Of a stretch of 14,491 nt of DNA, positions 1-7,373 are shown one piece after another; the first letter of the stretch is position 1, and every line of letters begins with the position of its first letter. The notes beneath the pieces were generated by a model that worked only from the letters and a program-made list of their open reading frames with translations, had not been told where the DNA came from and made no database searches. Made by a program: the position numbers and the translations under genes. The stretch spans positions 1 through 14,491 of the forward strand of contig PMBV01000327.1 of assembly GCA_003153055.1 (NCBI GenBank), in the 5' to 3' direction. Source of the stretch: Myxococcales bacterium (GTDB lineage: Bacteria > Myxococcota > Myxococcia > Myxococcales > Myxococcaceae).

Positions 1-252
1 CAGTGCGCCAAGAACCAGCGCAACGGTCCGTGTGGTGGCACTCGAGGGGGACGCTGTGAAGTGGACGGCTACCGCGACTGCATCTGGCTGCGGGCGTACG
101 AGCGGTTAAAGCGCGAGGGCAGGGAGCGGCAGCTCCTGGCGCACGCCCCCGTGCTCCAGAATCAGGGCCTGCGCGGGACATCGTCATGGGCGAACAATTG
201 GCTTGGACGCGATCATGCCGCGCACGGCGCGAACGGAGCCGGCCACCCGTGA
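1..252 (+). CDS. Methylenetetrahydrofolate reductase C-terminal (MTHFR_C) domain protein, 3' end
   Basis: The reading frame is open from the first base and ends at TGA 250-252, giving the last 83 residues of a gene whose start lies off the window. The opening residues read QCAKNQRNGPCGGT, followed by a further Cys in GRCEV and another in DCIW. This Cys-rich signature is that of the MTHFR C-terminal domain (PF12225 type) found in MetV subunits or fused to MetF-like reductases. In that family the cysteines bind a metal or cluster, and the protein works with the flavin reductase that makes 5-methyltetrahydrofolate. The stop codon overlaps the GTG start of the next gene (GTGA), so the two are probably translated together, which fits a methyl-branch one-carbon unit. 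The last 25 or so residues after LRGTSS are poorly conserved-looking. I cannot tell from this fragment whether the missing part is a stand-alone MetV or a MetF-MetV fusion. Confidence 0.8.
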   Translation, partial: QCAKNQRNGPCGGTRGGRCEVDGYRDCIWLRAYERLKREGRERQLLAHAPVLQNQGLRGTSSWANNWLGRDHAAHGANGAGHP

Positions 253-1166
253 CTGCCCCTGCGCTCTGCATCATCGGCGATCTCATCAACAACGCGTATG
301 CGCGCGCGCGCCGGGCATTCAGCGGTCGGTGCCTGGAAGGATACCAGGCGCTCGCCCGGAGCCAGGCCGCGCTTGGGGTGGCCTACCTCGACGTGAACAT
401 CGACGCCACGTCGCGCGTGCCGGTGCGGCCGAAGGAGATGATCGCCTTCCTTCCCGACCTCGTTCCGGCCCTGCAAGAGGTGTCGCCGCTGCCGCTGTGC
501 ATCGACAATCCATCGGTCGACTACCAACGCGTGGCCCTGCAGCACTACGACCGCGGCCGTGGTGGCCCGCCGATCGTGAATTCGATTGCCGCATCGCGCG
601 AGCGGCTGGACGAGATGCTCGAACTCGTGGCGGCCTTCGACACGCGGGTCATCGTGATGGTCTCGGAGCGTTTCGCCGAGGACGGGGCGGCCCAGTGTCT
701 CGATGCGCACGAGGTGCACGCGACCGCCGCGCGATTCGTCGAGTTGCTGGCGACGAAGGCCGATCGCGCCATCGACCAGATCATCGTCGACCCGGGGCTC
801 GCCCCGGTTGGCGCGGATACCTATGGACTGGTCAACATGGGGCTGGACGCCATGCGGCTCATCCGGCGGGATCCGGATCTGCGCGGCGTACACCTGTCGG
901 TCGGCCTGTCGAACTTCGCGTGGGGAACGCCCAAGCAAATCCGCCCCGATCTCGAACGGGCCTACCTGACGATAGCGACGGAAGCCGGGCTCGATACGGC
1001 CATCGCTAATCCCGAGAGTGCACAGACGCCGCTGCCGCCCGAGCATCCTATGGTGGCGCACCTGCGCTATGCGCTGCAGCAGGGACGCGCCGAGGTTGGC
1101 GAGGATCGCGAGACGGCAGGATTCCGTCAGGCCGAGGCGGTGATGCAGATGTGGGACCGCGATTGA
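249..1166 (+). CDS. Methyltetrahydrofolate:corrinoid methyltransferase-like pterin-binding protein
   Basis: A 305-residue protein with the dihydropteroate synthase/MeTr TIM-barrel pattern, close in length to AcsE-type methyltransferases. Visible landmarks are GDLINNAY near residue 10, LDVN at 47-50 (first barrel strand), LCIDNPSV at 83-90, IVNSIAA at 109-115, IIVDPGLAP at 178-186 and VGLSNFAWG at 218-226. These match the pterin-binding strands of methyltetrahydrofolate methyltransferases, which pass the N5-methyl group to a corrinoid protein's cobalt. A genuine dihydropteroate synthase is less likely because of the GLSN motif and the coupling to an MTHFR_C gene. The GTG start at 249 is preferred over an upstream in-frame start at 186 because it gives a 4-base GTGA overlap with the preceding stop, has GGAG at 235-238, and starts the homologous region directly. 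No corrinoid protein or its activator is visible downstream, so its partner must be elsewhere or upstream. Confidence 0.82.
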   Translation: MTAPALCIIGDLINNAYARARRAFSGRCLEGYQALARSQAALGVAYLDVNIDATSRVPVRPKEMIAFLPDLVPALQEVSPLPLCIDNPSVDYQRVALQHYDRGRGGPPIVNSIAASRERLDEMLELVAAFDTRVIVMVSERFAEDGAAQCLDAHEVHATAARFVELLATKADRAIDQIIVDPGLAPVGADTYGLVNMGLDAMRLIRRDPDLRGVHLSVGLSNFAWGTPKQIRPDLERAYLTIATEAGLDTAIANPESAQTPLPPEHPMVAHLRYALQQGRAEVGEDRETAGFRQAEAVMQMWDRD

Positions 1167-1227
1167 GGGTCGAACTCTCGGTCGGGACGGCCACCAAAAG
1201 ACGCGCGTAGCGTGCGGCTGGAGGCCG

Positions 1228-2847
1228 CTACTCGACCGCCGCCTGCTGTGCGGTGATCTGTGCATCTGGATGGTCGTCGTGCTCGCTTTGGCGCAACAGC
1301 AGCACGAGCGGCAAGGTGCAGCCCAGCGCGATGCCCGTGAGCGCAAAGATGTGCTCGAACGCGATGACGGCGCCCTGCCGAGCCACCAATCCCGAGAGCG
1401 CCTGCAGCGCCGCCGTTTTCGCGGTGAGTGCGTCCATGCCGCGCATCATGAACGCGCGTGTCATTGCCGCCAGGCGCTCGGTGACCCCGGGCTGGTACGC
1501 GGTCACGAATTCGCTCAGATGCGCGCGCGCCCGCACGCCGTGCTGCGTGAGCAGCGTGCCGTAGATCGCCAGCCCGGCGGAGCCACCAAACTGGCGCACG
1601 ACCGCGTTGAGCCCCGTGGCATCGGAAATCTGGACGCGCGGCACGAAGCTGAGCGCGAGCGTCGCGAGCGGCACGAACAGGCAGGAGAAGCCGAACCCCT
1701 GCAGGACCAGCACGCCGATGACGCCTGACTGGCTGGTCTCGAGGGTGAAGCTCCCCATCTGCCAGCAGCCCACGGCCACGCACGTGACGCCGACCGCCAC
1801 GAGCAGCCGCGGCGAGACGTGGTTGTAGATGCGTCCTACAATGGGCGTGACCACCATCATGACGAGCGCGCGCGGCAACAGCGCCATGCCCGACTTGAGC
1901 GCCGTGAATCCCAGCAGCTCCTGCATGAACACCGGCAGCAGGAACATGCCGGCCATGAGACTGCTGAACATCACGGCGGCCAACAGGGTGGCCGACGCGA
2001 AGACGGGATCGCGAAACAGTCGCAGGTTGACGGCGGGCGCGGGCGCGCGCAGTTCGGTGTACACGAACCCGACCAGCCCGACGACGGCCACGCAAGTCAG
2101 CGTGGTGATCATCGGCGAGTCGAACCAGTCGTTGCGATTGCCCTGCTCGAGCACATACTGCAGCGAGGCGAGCCCGACGCTCAGGAGCACGATGCCGAGC
2201 CAGTCGAAGTCGCGCCGCATGCGCGCGGCATGCAGTGCATTGTGCGCGCGGATGTCCTCGGGCTCGTGCACGAACCGGCTGCTCATGGCGATGCCGAGCA
2301 GGCCGATGGGCAGGTTGATGTAGAAGATCCACGGCCAGGCGTAGTGGTCGACTATCCACCCGCCCAGCGTCGGGCCGAAGGCTGGGCCGATGAGAATGGC
2401 CAAAGCAAACAACGCCATCGCCATGCCTTGCTCCTTGGGAGGGAAGGTCTGCCGGAGGATCGCCTGCTCGGTGGGCTGGAGCGCGCCGGCCCCCAGGCCC
2501 TGGATGATTCGGAAGATGACCAGGCTCTCGAGGGAGCGCGCCAGCCCGCACAGGGCCGAGCCGGCGAGGAACAGCACCAGCGAGGCCATGTAGACCCTCT
2601 TCTGCCCGAAGAGCCGGCCGAGGAACGCGGTCAGCGGCATCACCAGAATCGTGGCCACCGCGAAGCCGGTGGAGATCCACGTAATCTCCTCGACCGTCGC
2701 CCCCACCGTGCCGCGAATGTGGGTCAGCGCCACGTTGACGATGGACGCGTCGATGGTGCCCATCAAGGTGCCGAACGACACCGAGAGCGTCACCAGCCAC
2801 TTGTTCGTCTTGGGCGGAGCCGCCGCGAGGACGCCGGGCGCGTTCAT
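1228..2847 (-). CDS. DHA2-family (EmrB/QacA-type) MFS multidrug efflux transporter
   Basis: A 539-residue polytopic membrane protein, the usual length for 14-helix drug:proton antiporters. The first helix carries TIDASIVNVAL (about 31-41, with the Asp typical of this family). Motif A appears as GRLFGQKRVY (77-86), RIIQGLGAGA is at about 113-122, and antiporter motif C appears as GPAFGPTLGGW (154-164), followed by WIFYINLPIGL. These are hallmark EmrB/QacA sequences, indicating export of hydrophobic drugs or metabolites across the inner membrane using the proton gradient. The ATG at 2847 overlaps the TGA of the upstream TetR gene (ATGA), so the two form an operon and the start is well fixed. 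A longer open frame continues past this point but only as the out-of-frame shadow of the regulator. The gene ends 61 bases from the convergent methyltransferase gene. The exact substrate cannot be assigned. Confidence 0.92.
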   Translation of the reverse strand: MNAPGVLAAAPPKTNKWLVTLSVSFGTLMGTIDASIVNVALTHIRGTVGATVEEITWISTGFAVATILVMPLTAFLGRLFGQKRVYMASLVLFLAGSALCGLARSLESLVIFRIIQGLGAGALQPTEQAILRQTFPPKEQGMAMALFALAILIGPAFGPTLGGWIVDHYAWPWIFYINLPIGLLGIAMSSRFVHEPEDIRAHNALHAARMRRDFDWLGIVLLSVGLASLQYVLEQGNRNDWFDSPMITTLTCVAVVGLVGFVYTELRAPAPAVNLRLFRDPVFASATLLAAVMFSSLMAGMFLLPVFMQELLGFTALKSGMALLPRALVMMVVTPIVGRIYNHVSPRLLVAVGVTCVAVGCWQMGSFTLETSQSGVIGVLVLQGFGFSCLFVPLATLALSFVPRVQISDATGLNAVVRQFGGSAGLAIYGTLLTQHGVRARAHLSEFVTAYQPGVTERLAAMTRAFMMRGMDALTAKTAALQALSGLVARQGAVIAFEHIFALTGIALGCTLPLVLLLRQSEHDDHPDAQITAQQAAVE

Positions 2848-3497
2848 TTCGTTCCACCTCCGACCAAGAGAAACCGGATGAGCGCCTCCCGCTGCGCCGA
2901 GAGCGGCTCGGGCCCCAGGCCCTTCATGCGCCGGGCCAACAGTCCCTTCATCGACCCGAGGAAGAACCAGCTGAAGTAGGCCACGTCGTCGGCCCGCAGC
3001 GCCTTGGCACGCACGCCTCGCTCCACCAGCACCCCGAGGCGCTCGCGAATCTGCCGCATCAACTCGCCCGGCTGGAGCACCCGCTTCCCGACGTTGACGT
3101 ACTCCGCCTCCATCAGCACCCGGAGGAAGCCCCCGTGGTCGGTGAAGTGGGCCTGGGCTGCTTTCATGAACTCGTCCAGCTGCTCGGCGAAGGGCGCCCG
3201 CGGGTTGGCCTCGAGGGCCTCGTCGAGGCGTCGAATGAGGTCCGCCCGCCGGGCACGCATCAGCGCGTCGAGGAGAGCCGTGCGATCTTCGAAGTGGTTG
3301 TACAGAGTCCCCACCGCGACACCGGCCGCCTTGGCGATGGTCTCCATGCGCGCTGCCTGCACTCCGTCTCGGGCGAAGGCCTCCTCGGCCGCCTCGAGGA
3401 TCGCCTCGCGCGTGGCCTCCTTGAGCCGTTCTCTCAAACGGTGAGGCCTTCGTGCAGATGATGAATTCAGATTCACCATGTGCCACGTCATGTACAT
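2844..3497 (-). CDS. TetR/AcrR-family transcriptional regulator
   Basis: A 217-residue regulator if the first ATG is used. The N-terminal helix-turn-helix is clear: AILEAAEEAFARDGV (about 32-46), then METIAKAAGVAVGTLYNHFE (51-70), the recognition-helix motif of TetR proteins. The C-terminal part (about 80-217) is the ligand-binding and dimerisation half, which is not conserved enough to name a ligand. Three in-frame ATGs lie close together (3497, 3491, 3479); none has a convincing Shine-Dalgarno sequence, so the start could be up to six residues shorter. It overlaps the efflux-pump start by four bases, and the usual logic of this arrangement is repression of its own operon, relieved when the pump substrate binds. 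An inverted repeat covering the start codons would be a natural operator. Confidence 0.9.
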   Translation of the reverse strand: MYMTWHMVNLNSSSARRPHRLRERLKEATREAILEAAEEAFARDGVQAARMETIAKAAGVAVGTLYNHFEDRTALLDALMRARRADLIRRLDEALEANPRAPFAEQLDEFMKAAQAHFTDHGGFLRVLMEAEYVNVGKRVLQPGELMRQIRERLGVLVERGVRAKALRADDVAYFSWFFLGSMKGLLARRMKGLGPEPLSAQREALIRFLLVGGGTK

Positions 3498-3499
3498 GG
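3476..3499. promoter_or_regulatory. Inverted repeat, candidate TetR operator
   Basis: CCATGT (3476-3481) and ACATGG (3494-3499) form an inverted repeat with a 12-base spacer. The right part also contains the perfect 10-base palindrome CATGTACATG (3489-3498). The site lies over the candidate start codons of the divergent-facing TetR gene, where an autoregulatory operator would be expected. The assignment is inference from position and symmetry only; short palindromes containing CATG arise easily around start codons. Confidence 0.3.
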
Positions 3500-3584
3500 C
3501 GGAGCGCCGTGGCTCAACTCATCCTTCGGGTAGCGCGGGGAGGGCGTTAGGCCCCGAGAGAAGCCGTACTGCTTCTGTTGGCAT

Positions 3585-3800
3585 GTGTCAGTAGATGGGC
3601 TCGCTCGACTCGTGACCCCGGTTCACGCCTTCGTCGAGATCGCCGAGCGCCTCTCGAAGGGGTCGATCACGACTGCAGCGGCGGCCAACGCGGCCATCGC
3701 CGCGAGCAAGGAAGAGATGCATCGCCTCGAGAGCCGTGCGCCCGGGCGTCGATGCACACCTCGAGGTCGCCGTTCGCCAACCGGTTCGAGAGCTAGAGGC
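3585..3800 (+). pseudogene. Unrecognised degraded coding fragment
   Basis: From about 3600 to 3735 one plus-strand frame has almost exclusively G or C in the third codon position and reads like protein (for example VEIAERLSKGSITTAAAANA). The frame with coding character then appears to switch near 3735 to the one reading PGVDAHLEVAVRQPVREL, until about 3800. This pattern suggests the remains of a gene with a frameshift and lost ends. It is continuous with the frame of the AAA ATPase downstream, but the intervening tandem repeat and the lack of AAA-family homology in this stretch argue against it being that protein's N-terminus. I do not recognise the family. Confidence 0.35.
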
Positions 3801-3810
3801 CGGCTGGGCT

Positions 3811-3870
3811 GGCAAATCCGGCATGAACGTGGTGGCAAATCCGGCGCGAATGTGGTGGCAAATCCGGCAC
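3811..3870. repeat. 23-bp tandem direct repeat, about 2.6 copies
   Basis: The unit begins GGCAAATCCGGC and recurs at 3811, 3834 and 3857. The first two copies are complete at 23 bases, differing at only three positions; the third is truncated after about 14 bases. The array ends 17 bases before the ATPase start codon. It may be a regulatory iteron-like array, or the relic of a mobile-element end that carried internal terminal repeats. The repeat is directly visible; its role is not. Confidence 0.75.
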
Positions 3871-3887
3871 TCCGGTATGCTGTGGGC

Positions 3888-5123
3888 ATGCCCGCCAAGC
3901 GCCTGCGCAATGCCGAGAAGGCCGTGATCACCGCGCTTCAAGACACCCGAGTGGTGTTGGTGAACGGGGCCCGACAGGCAGGCAAGAGCACGCTCGTCAA
4001 GAAGGTGCTCAAGACCCGCGAAGGAGCGCGGTGGCGCACGCTGGACGATGGCGTCACCCTGGCGGCGGCGCGCGCCGATCCGACCCGCTTCGTTCAGCAC
4101 GACGACCTGCTGGCCATTGACGAGATCCAGAGAGCGCCCGAGCTGATGTTGGCCATCAAGGCGGCGGTGGATCGCGATGATCGGCCCGGTGGTTTCCTGC
4201 TCACGGGATCAGCGCGGGTGCTCGGCCTCAAGGCGCTGCCCGACTCGCTGGTGGGTCGCATGGAGACCGTTGAACTCTGGCCATTTTCGCAAGGTGAGTT
4301 GGAGGCACGCGTCGATCACTTCGTCGATTTGGTCTTCGACGATGAGCCCCGCTTTCCAGACGGCACTGTCGCGCGCGACGAGTTGGTTGAGCGGCTGACG
4401 CGCGGAGGCTTCCCCGAGGCGACCCGTCGCGATGCTTCGCGTCGGGCGAAGTTCTTCGAAGCGTACGCGCACGACCTCGTTGAACGGGACGTCTCTCAGC
4501 TGTCCGACGTACCTCGGCGCGAGGTGCTTCACCACCTGCTGCACGTCACCGCTGCGCTCCCCGCCCAGCTTCTCAAGGTCGAACGCGTCGCGTCTGATGC
4601 GGGAATTCCGGCGCGCAGTGCCGAGCGCTACCTCTCGCTGTTCGAGGAGGTCTTTCTCATCAAGCGGCTCGCCGCGTGGAGCAATCGCGCCACGACGCGC
4701 GCGGTTCGAATGCGAAAGCTGCTGTTCGTCGATACCGGCCTCTGCGCGCACCTCCAGCGCCGCAACCTCAACCGTCTCCTACGCGACGATTCGCTGGTCG
4801 GGCCGTTGCTCGAGAACTTCGTGCTGAGCGAGCTGGCGAGGCAACTGGGCTGGTCGACGGTCTCGGCAACCCTGGCGCACTACCGCACGCGCGACGGGGT
4901 CGAGGTGGACGGTGTCCTGGAGAGCTCGGACGGTCGGCTGGTCGGGGTCGAGGTCAAGGCGGCGAACACGGTTCGTGCAGAGGACTTCGCAGGGCTGCGC
5001 CATCTCGCCGCACACGCAGGCGAGCGATTTCACCATGGGGTGGTCCTCTACACGGGAAGGGGCGCGCTGCCGTTTGGGGAGCGAATGACGGCGGTTCCCA
5101 TCGACGCGCTGTGGCGGAGCTGA
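3888..5123 (+). CDS. AAA-family ATPase with DUF4143 (ATP-binding protein)
   Basis: A 411-residue protein with the standard two-part layout of the AAA_14/DUF4143 family. Walker A is NGARQAGKST (26-35), Walker B is LLAIDEIQ (74-81), and the sensor-type strand LLTGSARVL follows at about 104-112. The C-terminal DUF4143 half runs from about 180 to 400 and includes RYLSLFEEVFLIKRL and a C-terminal motif with D341 and E355-V-K357, the spacing of a PD-(D/E)XK nuclease-like core. Proteins of this type are widespread, often single and horizontally moved, and their function is not settled. The ATG at 3888 is chosen because the family similarity begins immediately (MPAKRLRNAEKAVITAL); the frame is open further upstream but passes through the tandem repeat and the gene debris. 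No strong ribosome binding site is visible. It has no obvious functional partner among its neighbours. Confidence 0.85.
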   Translation: MPAKRLRNAEKAVITALQDTRVVLVNGARQAGKSTLVKKVLKTREGARWRTLDDGVTLAAARADPTRFVQHDDLLAIDEIQRAPELMLAIKAAVDRDDRPGGFLLTGSARVLGLKALPDSLVGRMETVELWPFSQGELEARVDHFVDLVFDDEPRFPDGTVARDELVERLTRGGFPEATRRDASRRAKFFEAYAHDLVERDVSQLSDVPRREVLHHLLHVTAALPAQLLKVERVASDAGIPARSAERYLSLFEEVFLIKRLAAWSNRATTRAVRMRKLLFVDTGLCAHLQRRNLNRLLRDDSLVGPLLENFVLSELARQLGWSTVSATLAHYRTRDGVEVDGVLESSDGRLVGVEVKAANTVRAEDFAGLRHLAAHAGERFHHGVVLYTGRGALPFGERMTAVPIDALWRS

Positions 5124-5206
5124 GGTTGCGAAGGGAGGATCTTCACGCTCGGCCGCTCCAGGGCGCTCACGAGGGCTGCCGACCGCTCAGCCGTTCAGCG
5201 ACCGAC

Positions 5207-5845
5207 ATGCGTCGGAATCGGTGGCAGGGAAACGCCGTGTACGTCTATCGGGTCGACTTCACTGGTCAAGAACTACTGGGCGATGCGGGCGACGCTGTCT
5301 GGCCGTTCGATCATCTCGAAGTGGTCGTGCCCGCGCTCCCCGGGATGTGGCCCGTCGGCTGGGGTCCTTCTACCAGGTGCGGGCCACCCCTGCGTCGCCG
5401 GCGGAGCTGGGCCTCAGCACCGTTCGCCCGGCAACTACCCGCGGAGACGATGGGTTCTCTCCCGGCGACGACTCGAGGGCAGACGGCGCGGACGCGGCTT
5501 CTGACCGAGGACGAATGGGAGTGGTGCGCGAGTGGGGGCGTCGACACGTTGTATCGCTGGGGGAACCAACTGCCCGTACACGAGGAGCCGACCGGCCAGG
5601 ACTCGGGCGACGAGAAGCCGGAGCTGCTCCAAGCGAACCGTTTCGGCTTGACGATGGGGTGGAACCCCAACTTCTGGGAGGCGTGCGACGGCTGGCTCAA
5701 AGGGGGCGACGGCGGTGGTCGCTGGTGTGGCGGCGAGGGGACACTCCGGATTTGGGCCAGCCTCATGATTCCATTGAGACACCCGATACAGGGCGGCCTC
5801 GTGAGCGCGGTCCGCCGCTGTGTTGTTCTCTCGAAACCGCAGTGA
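5207..5845 (+). pseudogene. Formylglycine-generating-enzyme-like (FGE-sulfatase) gene, probably frameshift-damaged
   Basis: The frame from ATG 5207 to TGA 5843-5845 encodes 212 residues. Its second half carries the FGE/SUMF1 signature RLLTEDEWEWCASGG, then LYRWGNQLP, NRFGL and GGDGGGRWCGG, in the order expected for that fold. The N-terminal portion reads sensibly (VYVYRVDFTGQELLG) but between about 5340 and 5490 this frame turns into Arg/Pro/Ser-rich nonsense. In that stretch the +2 frame relative to it gives protein-like sequence (SFYQVRATPASPAELGLS). That implies at least two compensating indels, in one case followed by return to the original frame. FGE-like proteins either convert sulfatase cysteine to formylglycine or, in many bacterial relatives, serve other roles. 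This one has no sulfatase neighbour and its catalytic status is doubtful. An alternative is a sequencing error pair rather than real decay. Confidence 0.5.
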
Positions 5846-6097
5846 CGAGGGCATGGGCGGGTGTCGCGCCGAGCGCACCACTCCGATGAAGGCCTCATCG
5901 CCCTCGACGATCCCGGCTATGGAGTTGCGGAGTTTGGCACTGACGATGAGTGCCTTGGAGTCGCCTCGGCCTGCAGGCAGCCGTTTCTTGGATTCGGCAG
6001 TCCATTTTGCTACGGCAGTGGGATGTGTTTCGTCGTAGCGAGGGTCGCGCGAAGGGAGTCGGTCCAGCTTCCCCCATACGGCGGTGGTCCCCGAATC
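5846..6097. other. Intergenic region upstream of lipoprotein gene
   Basis: There are 252 bases between the FGE-like gene and the proposed TTG start of the lipoprotein. None of the frames here has convincing coding character. An in-frame ATG near 6024 could alternatively start the lipoprotein, but it would place about 25 charged or Gly/Pro-rich residues before the signal helix. I see no clear promoter or terminator. Confidence 0.4.
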
Positions 6098-7357
6098 TTG
6101 CCCAGCATCGCCGCGCGTCAGAGGATCTGGTGGGCGCTTGCGCTCGTGACGCTCGCATCAGCGTGTGGCCCCAAGGCCGCTGAGACGAGCAACACCCTCA
6201 CAGTGCGCGGCCGGGTGTTGACCGGTGGCCCTTGCCGCGGCGGGGTGCCCAACCTTCCCGTCTCTGTGCTGGGGCAAGGACTCCGAGCGCTCTCCGGCGC
6301 AGACGGCGCTTTCGTGTTGACCGACGTACGACCACCCTTCGATCTCGTGGTCACCACGCCGTCGGGTCCGGTCGTGTACCTCAACGCGGCCACCACCATG
6401 CCGAAGCCGCCAGGGGTCATGGAGGTGACGATCGACACCGATGTGGCAGGGCCTGAGCCCAAGCCCCTTGCGAAGTTCACCGCGAAGGTGGGTGAGGATT
6501 CCTGCTCTCCGAGTCCCCAAAAGGCACTGTCTTTTCCTGAGGGGCTCGAGGACGTTCGCTTTTCGCTCACTCGGACTGGGAACACCTTTGTCGGTACCCT
6601 GTTGGGCTGCGAGACTGTCGATGCGCTAGGCGATCGGCTCTATCTCAACACCTATCAAGAGCTTAGCGTCGATTCGGGCAGCGATTGCCAAGCGACGATC
6701 GACGTCACCACTCCATGGGGGTTTGGCCTCAATCTCCCTTTGGCGCCGTCGTTGCCTGATGTCCAAATGAGGCTCATCCCGGCTGCTCGAAGCGTCGCGG
6801 CGACAGTGAAAGCACCGTCGGAGGGGAACCTCAAGGTGACGTTCCTCGACCCCTTCGACTCGGTCGAGCTTCCGGTCGATGCCGACCGCCGCGTGTACTT
6901 CCCATCCACCAAGGCAACGGTGGAGGTTTTGAATGCGAGCGTTGCGGGCCTCGCGGTGGCGTCCTATGTCGCAGAATTCACCTACGCGGATGTGCTCGAG
7001 ACGCCAGCGATTCCCCTCGCAGTGTCTCCCGTCGAGGGCTTCTCCGCGCTGGCGCCCGGCACCGAATTCCTCTGGACCAATACCATCAAGGGCGTCCGGC
7101 TGCTCACCATCGAGCGTGTCCGGGCGGGCGGCCCCAAGTTCACCTTCTTCACGGACGGCACCAGCATGGTCCTCCCCGATCTGACCGCCATCGGAGCGAC
7201 CTTCGAGCCCCACACTGAGTACAAGTGGACCGTCTACACGCATCAGGGGTGGGGCAGCTCGCTTGATGGCTACCTCATGAACTCGTTTCCACAGCAGCTC
7301 TTCTCTGGCCCCATCAATGAGACCTTGACTGGCGCGCGAACCATACGCACCCCGTGA
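6098..7357 (+). CDS. Lipoprotein with N-terminal carboxypeptidase-regulatory-like domain
   Basis: A 419-residue predicted outer-surface or periplasmic lipoprotein. With the TTG start at 6098 the N-terminus is a compact signal peptide: a positive stretch (AARQR), a hydrophobic core (IWWALALVTLA) and a lipobox ASAC with the modified Cys at residue 23. Next comes a beta-sandwich segment (about 30-95) with TLTVRGRVLTGGPC, LSGADGAFVLTDV and PFDLVVTTPSG, the pattern of carboxypeptidase-regulatory-like or TonB-plug-associated Ig folds. The rest (about 100-419) is beta-rich with repeated PL/VxF stretches and no enzyme motif; I do not recognise it. Such proteins are abundant in myxobacteria. No in-frame ATG gives a good signal peptide, so the non-ATG start is an inference from the signal sequence. 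It stands alone, with a convergent small ORF and permease downstream. Confidence 0.7.
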   Translation: MPSIAARQRIWWALALVTLASACGPKAAETSNTLTVRGRVLTGGPCRGGVPNLPVSVLGQGLRALSGADGAFVLTDVRPPFDLVVTTPSGPVVYLNAATTMPKPPGVMEVTIDTDVAGPEPKPLAKFTAKVGEDSCSPSPQKALSFPEGLEDVRFSLTRTGNTFVGTLLGCETVDALGDRLYLNTYQELSVDSGSDCQATIDVTTPWGFGLNLPLAPSLPDVQMRLIPAARSVAATVKAPSEGNLKVTFLDPFDSVELPVDADRRVYFPSTKATVEVLNASVAGLAVASYVAEFTYADVLETPAIPLAVSPVEGFSALAPGTEFLWTNTIKGVRLLTIERVRAGGPKFTFFTDGTSMVLPDLTAIGATFEPHTEYKWTVYTHQGWGSSLDGYLMNSFPQQLFSGPINETLTGARTIRTP

Positions 7358-7373
7358 GCGGATTGCGCGGCAC

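Larger units (their letters stand above)
3498..3887. other. Intergenic stretch with gene debris and tandem repeat
   Basis: There are 390 bases between the TetR start and the AAA ATPase start. The first 90 bases show nothing I can name beyond possible promoter sequence for the regulator. The middle holds a coding-like fragment (about 3600-3800) and the end holds a short tandem repeat (3811-3870); both are listed separately. No terminator-like hairpin with a U-tract was seen. Confidence 0.6.

Noticed and set aside
213..1346. Minus-strand 377-codon open frame opposite the methyltransferase
   Set aside because: Antisense shadow; the plus strand has pterin-binding motifs and proper start coupling.
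1819..2979. Long plus-strand open frame (386 codons) opposite the efflux pump
   Set aside because: Composition is His/Arg/Gln/Glu-rich as expected for the antisense of a GC-rich membrane protein gene; the minus strand has clear MFS motifs.
2848..3486. Minus-strand upstream extension of the MFS frame
   Set aside because: It is the out-of-frame shadow of the TetR gene, Arg/Gly-rich and without homology; ATG 2847 overlaps the TetR stop and starts the first helix region.
4676..5206. Upstream part of the frame leading into the FGE-like gene
   Set aside because: It overlaps the 3' part of the AAA/DUF4143 gene in another frame and shows only Arg/Gly-rich shadow sequence.
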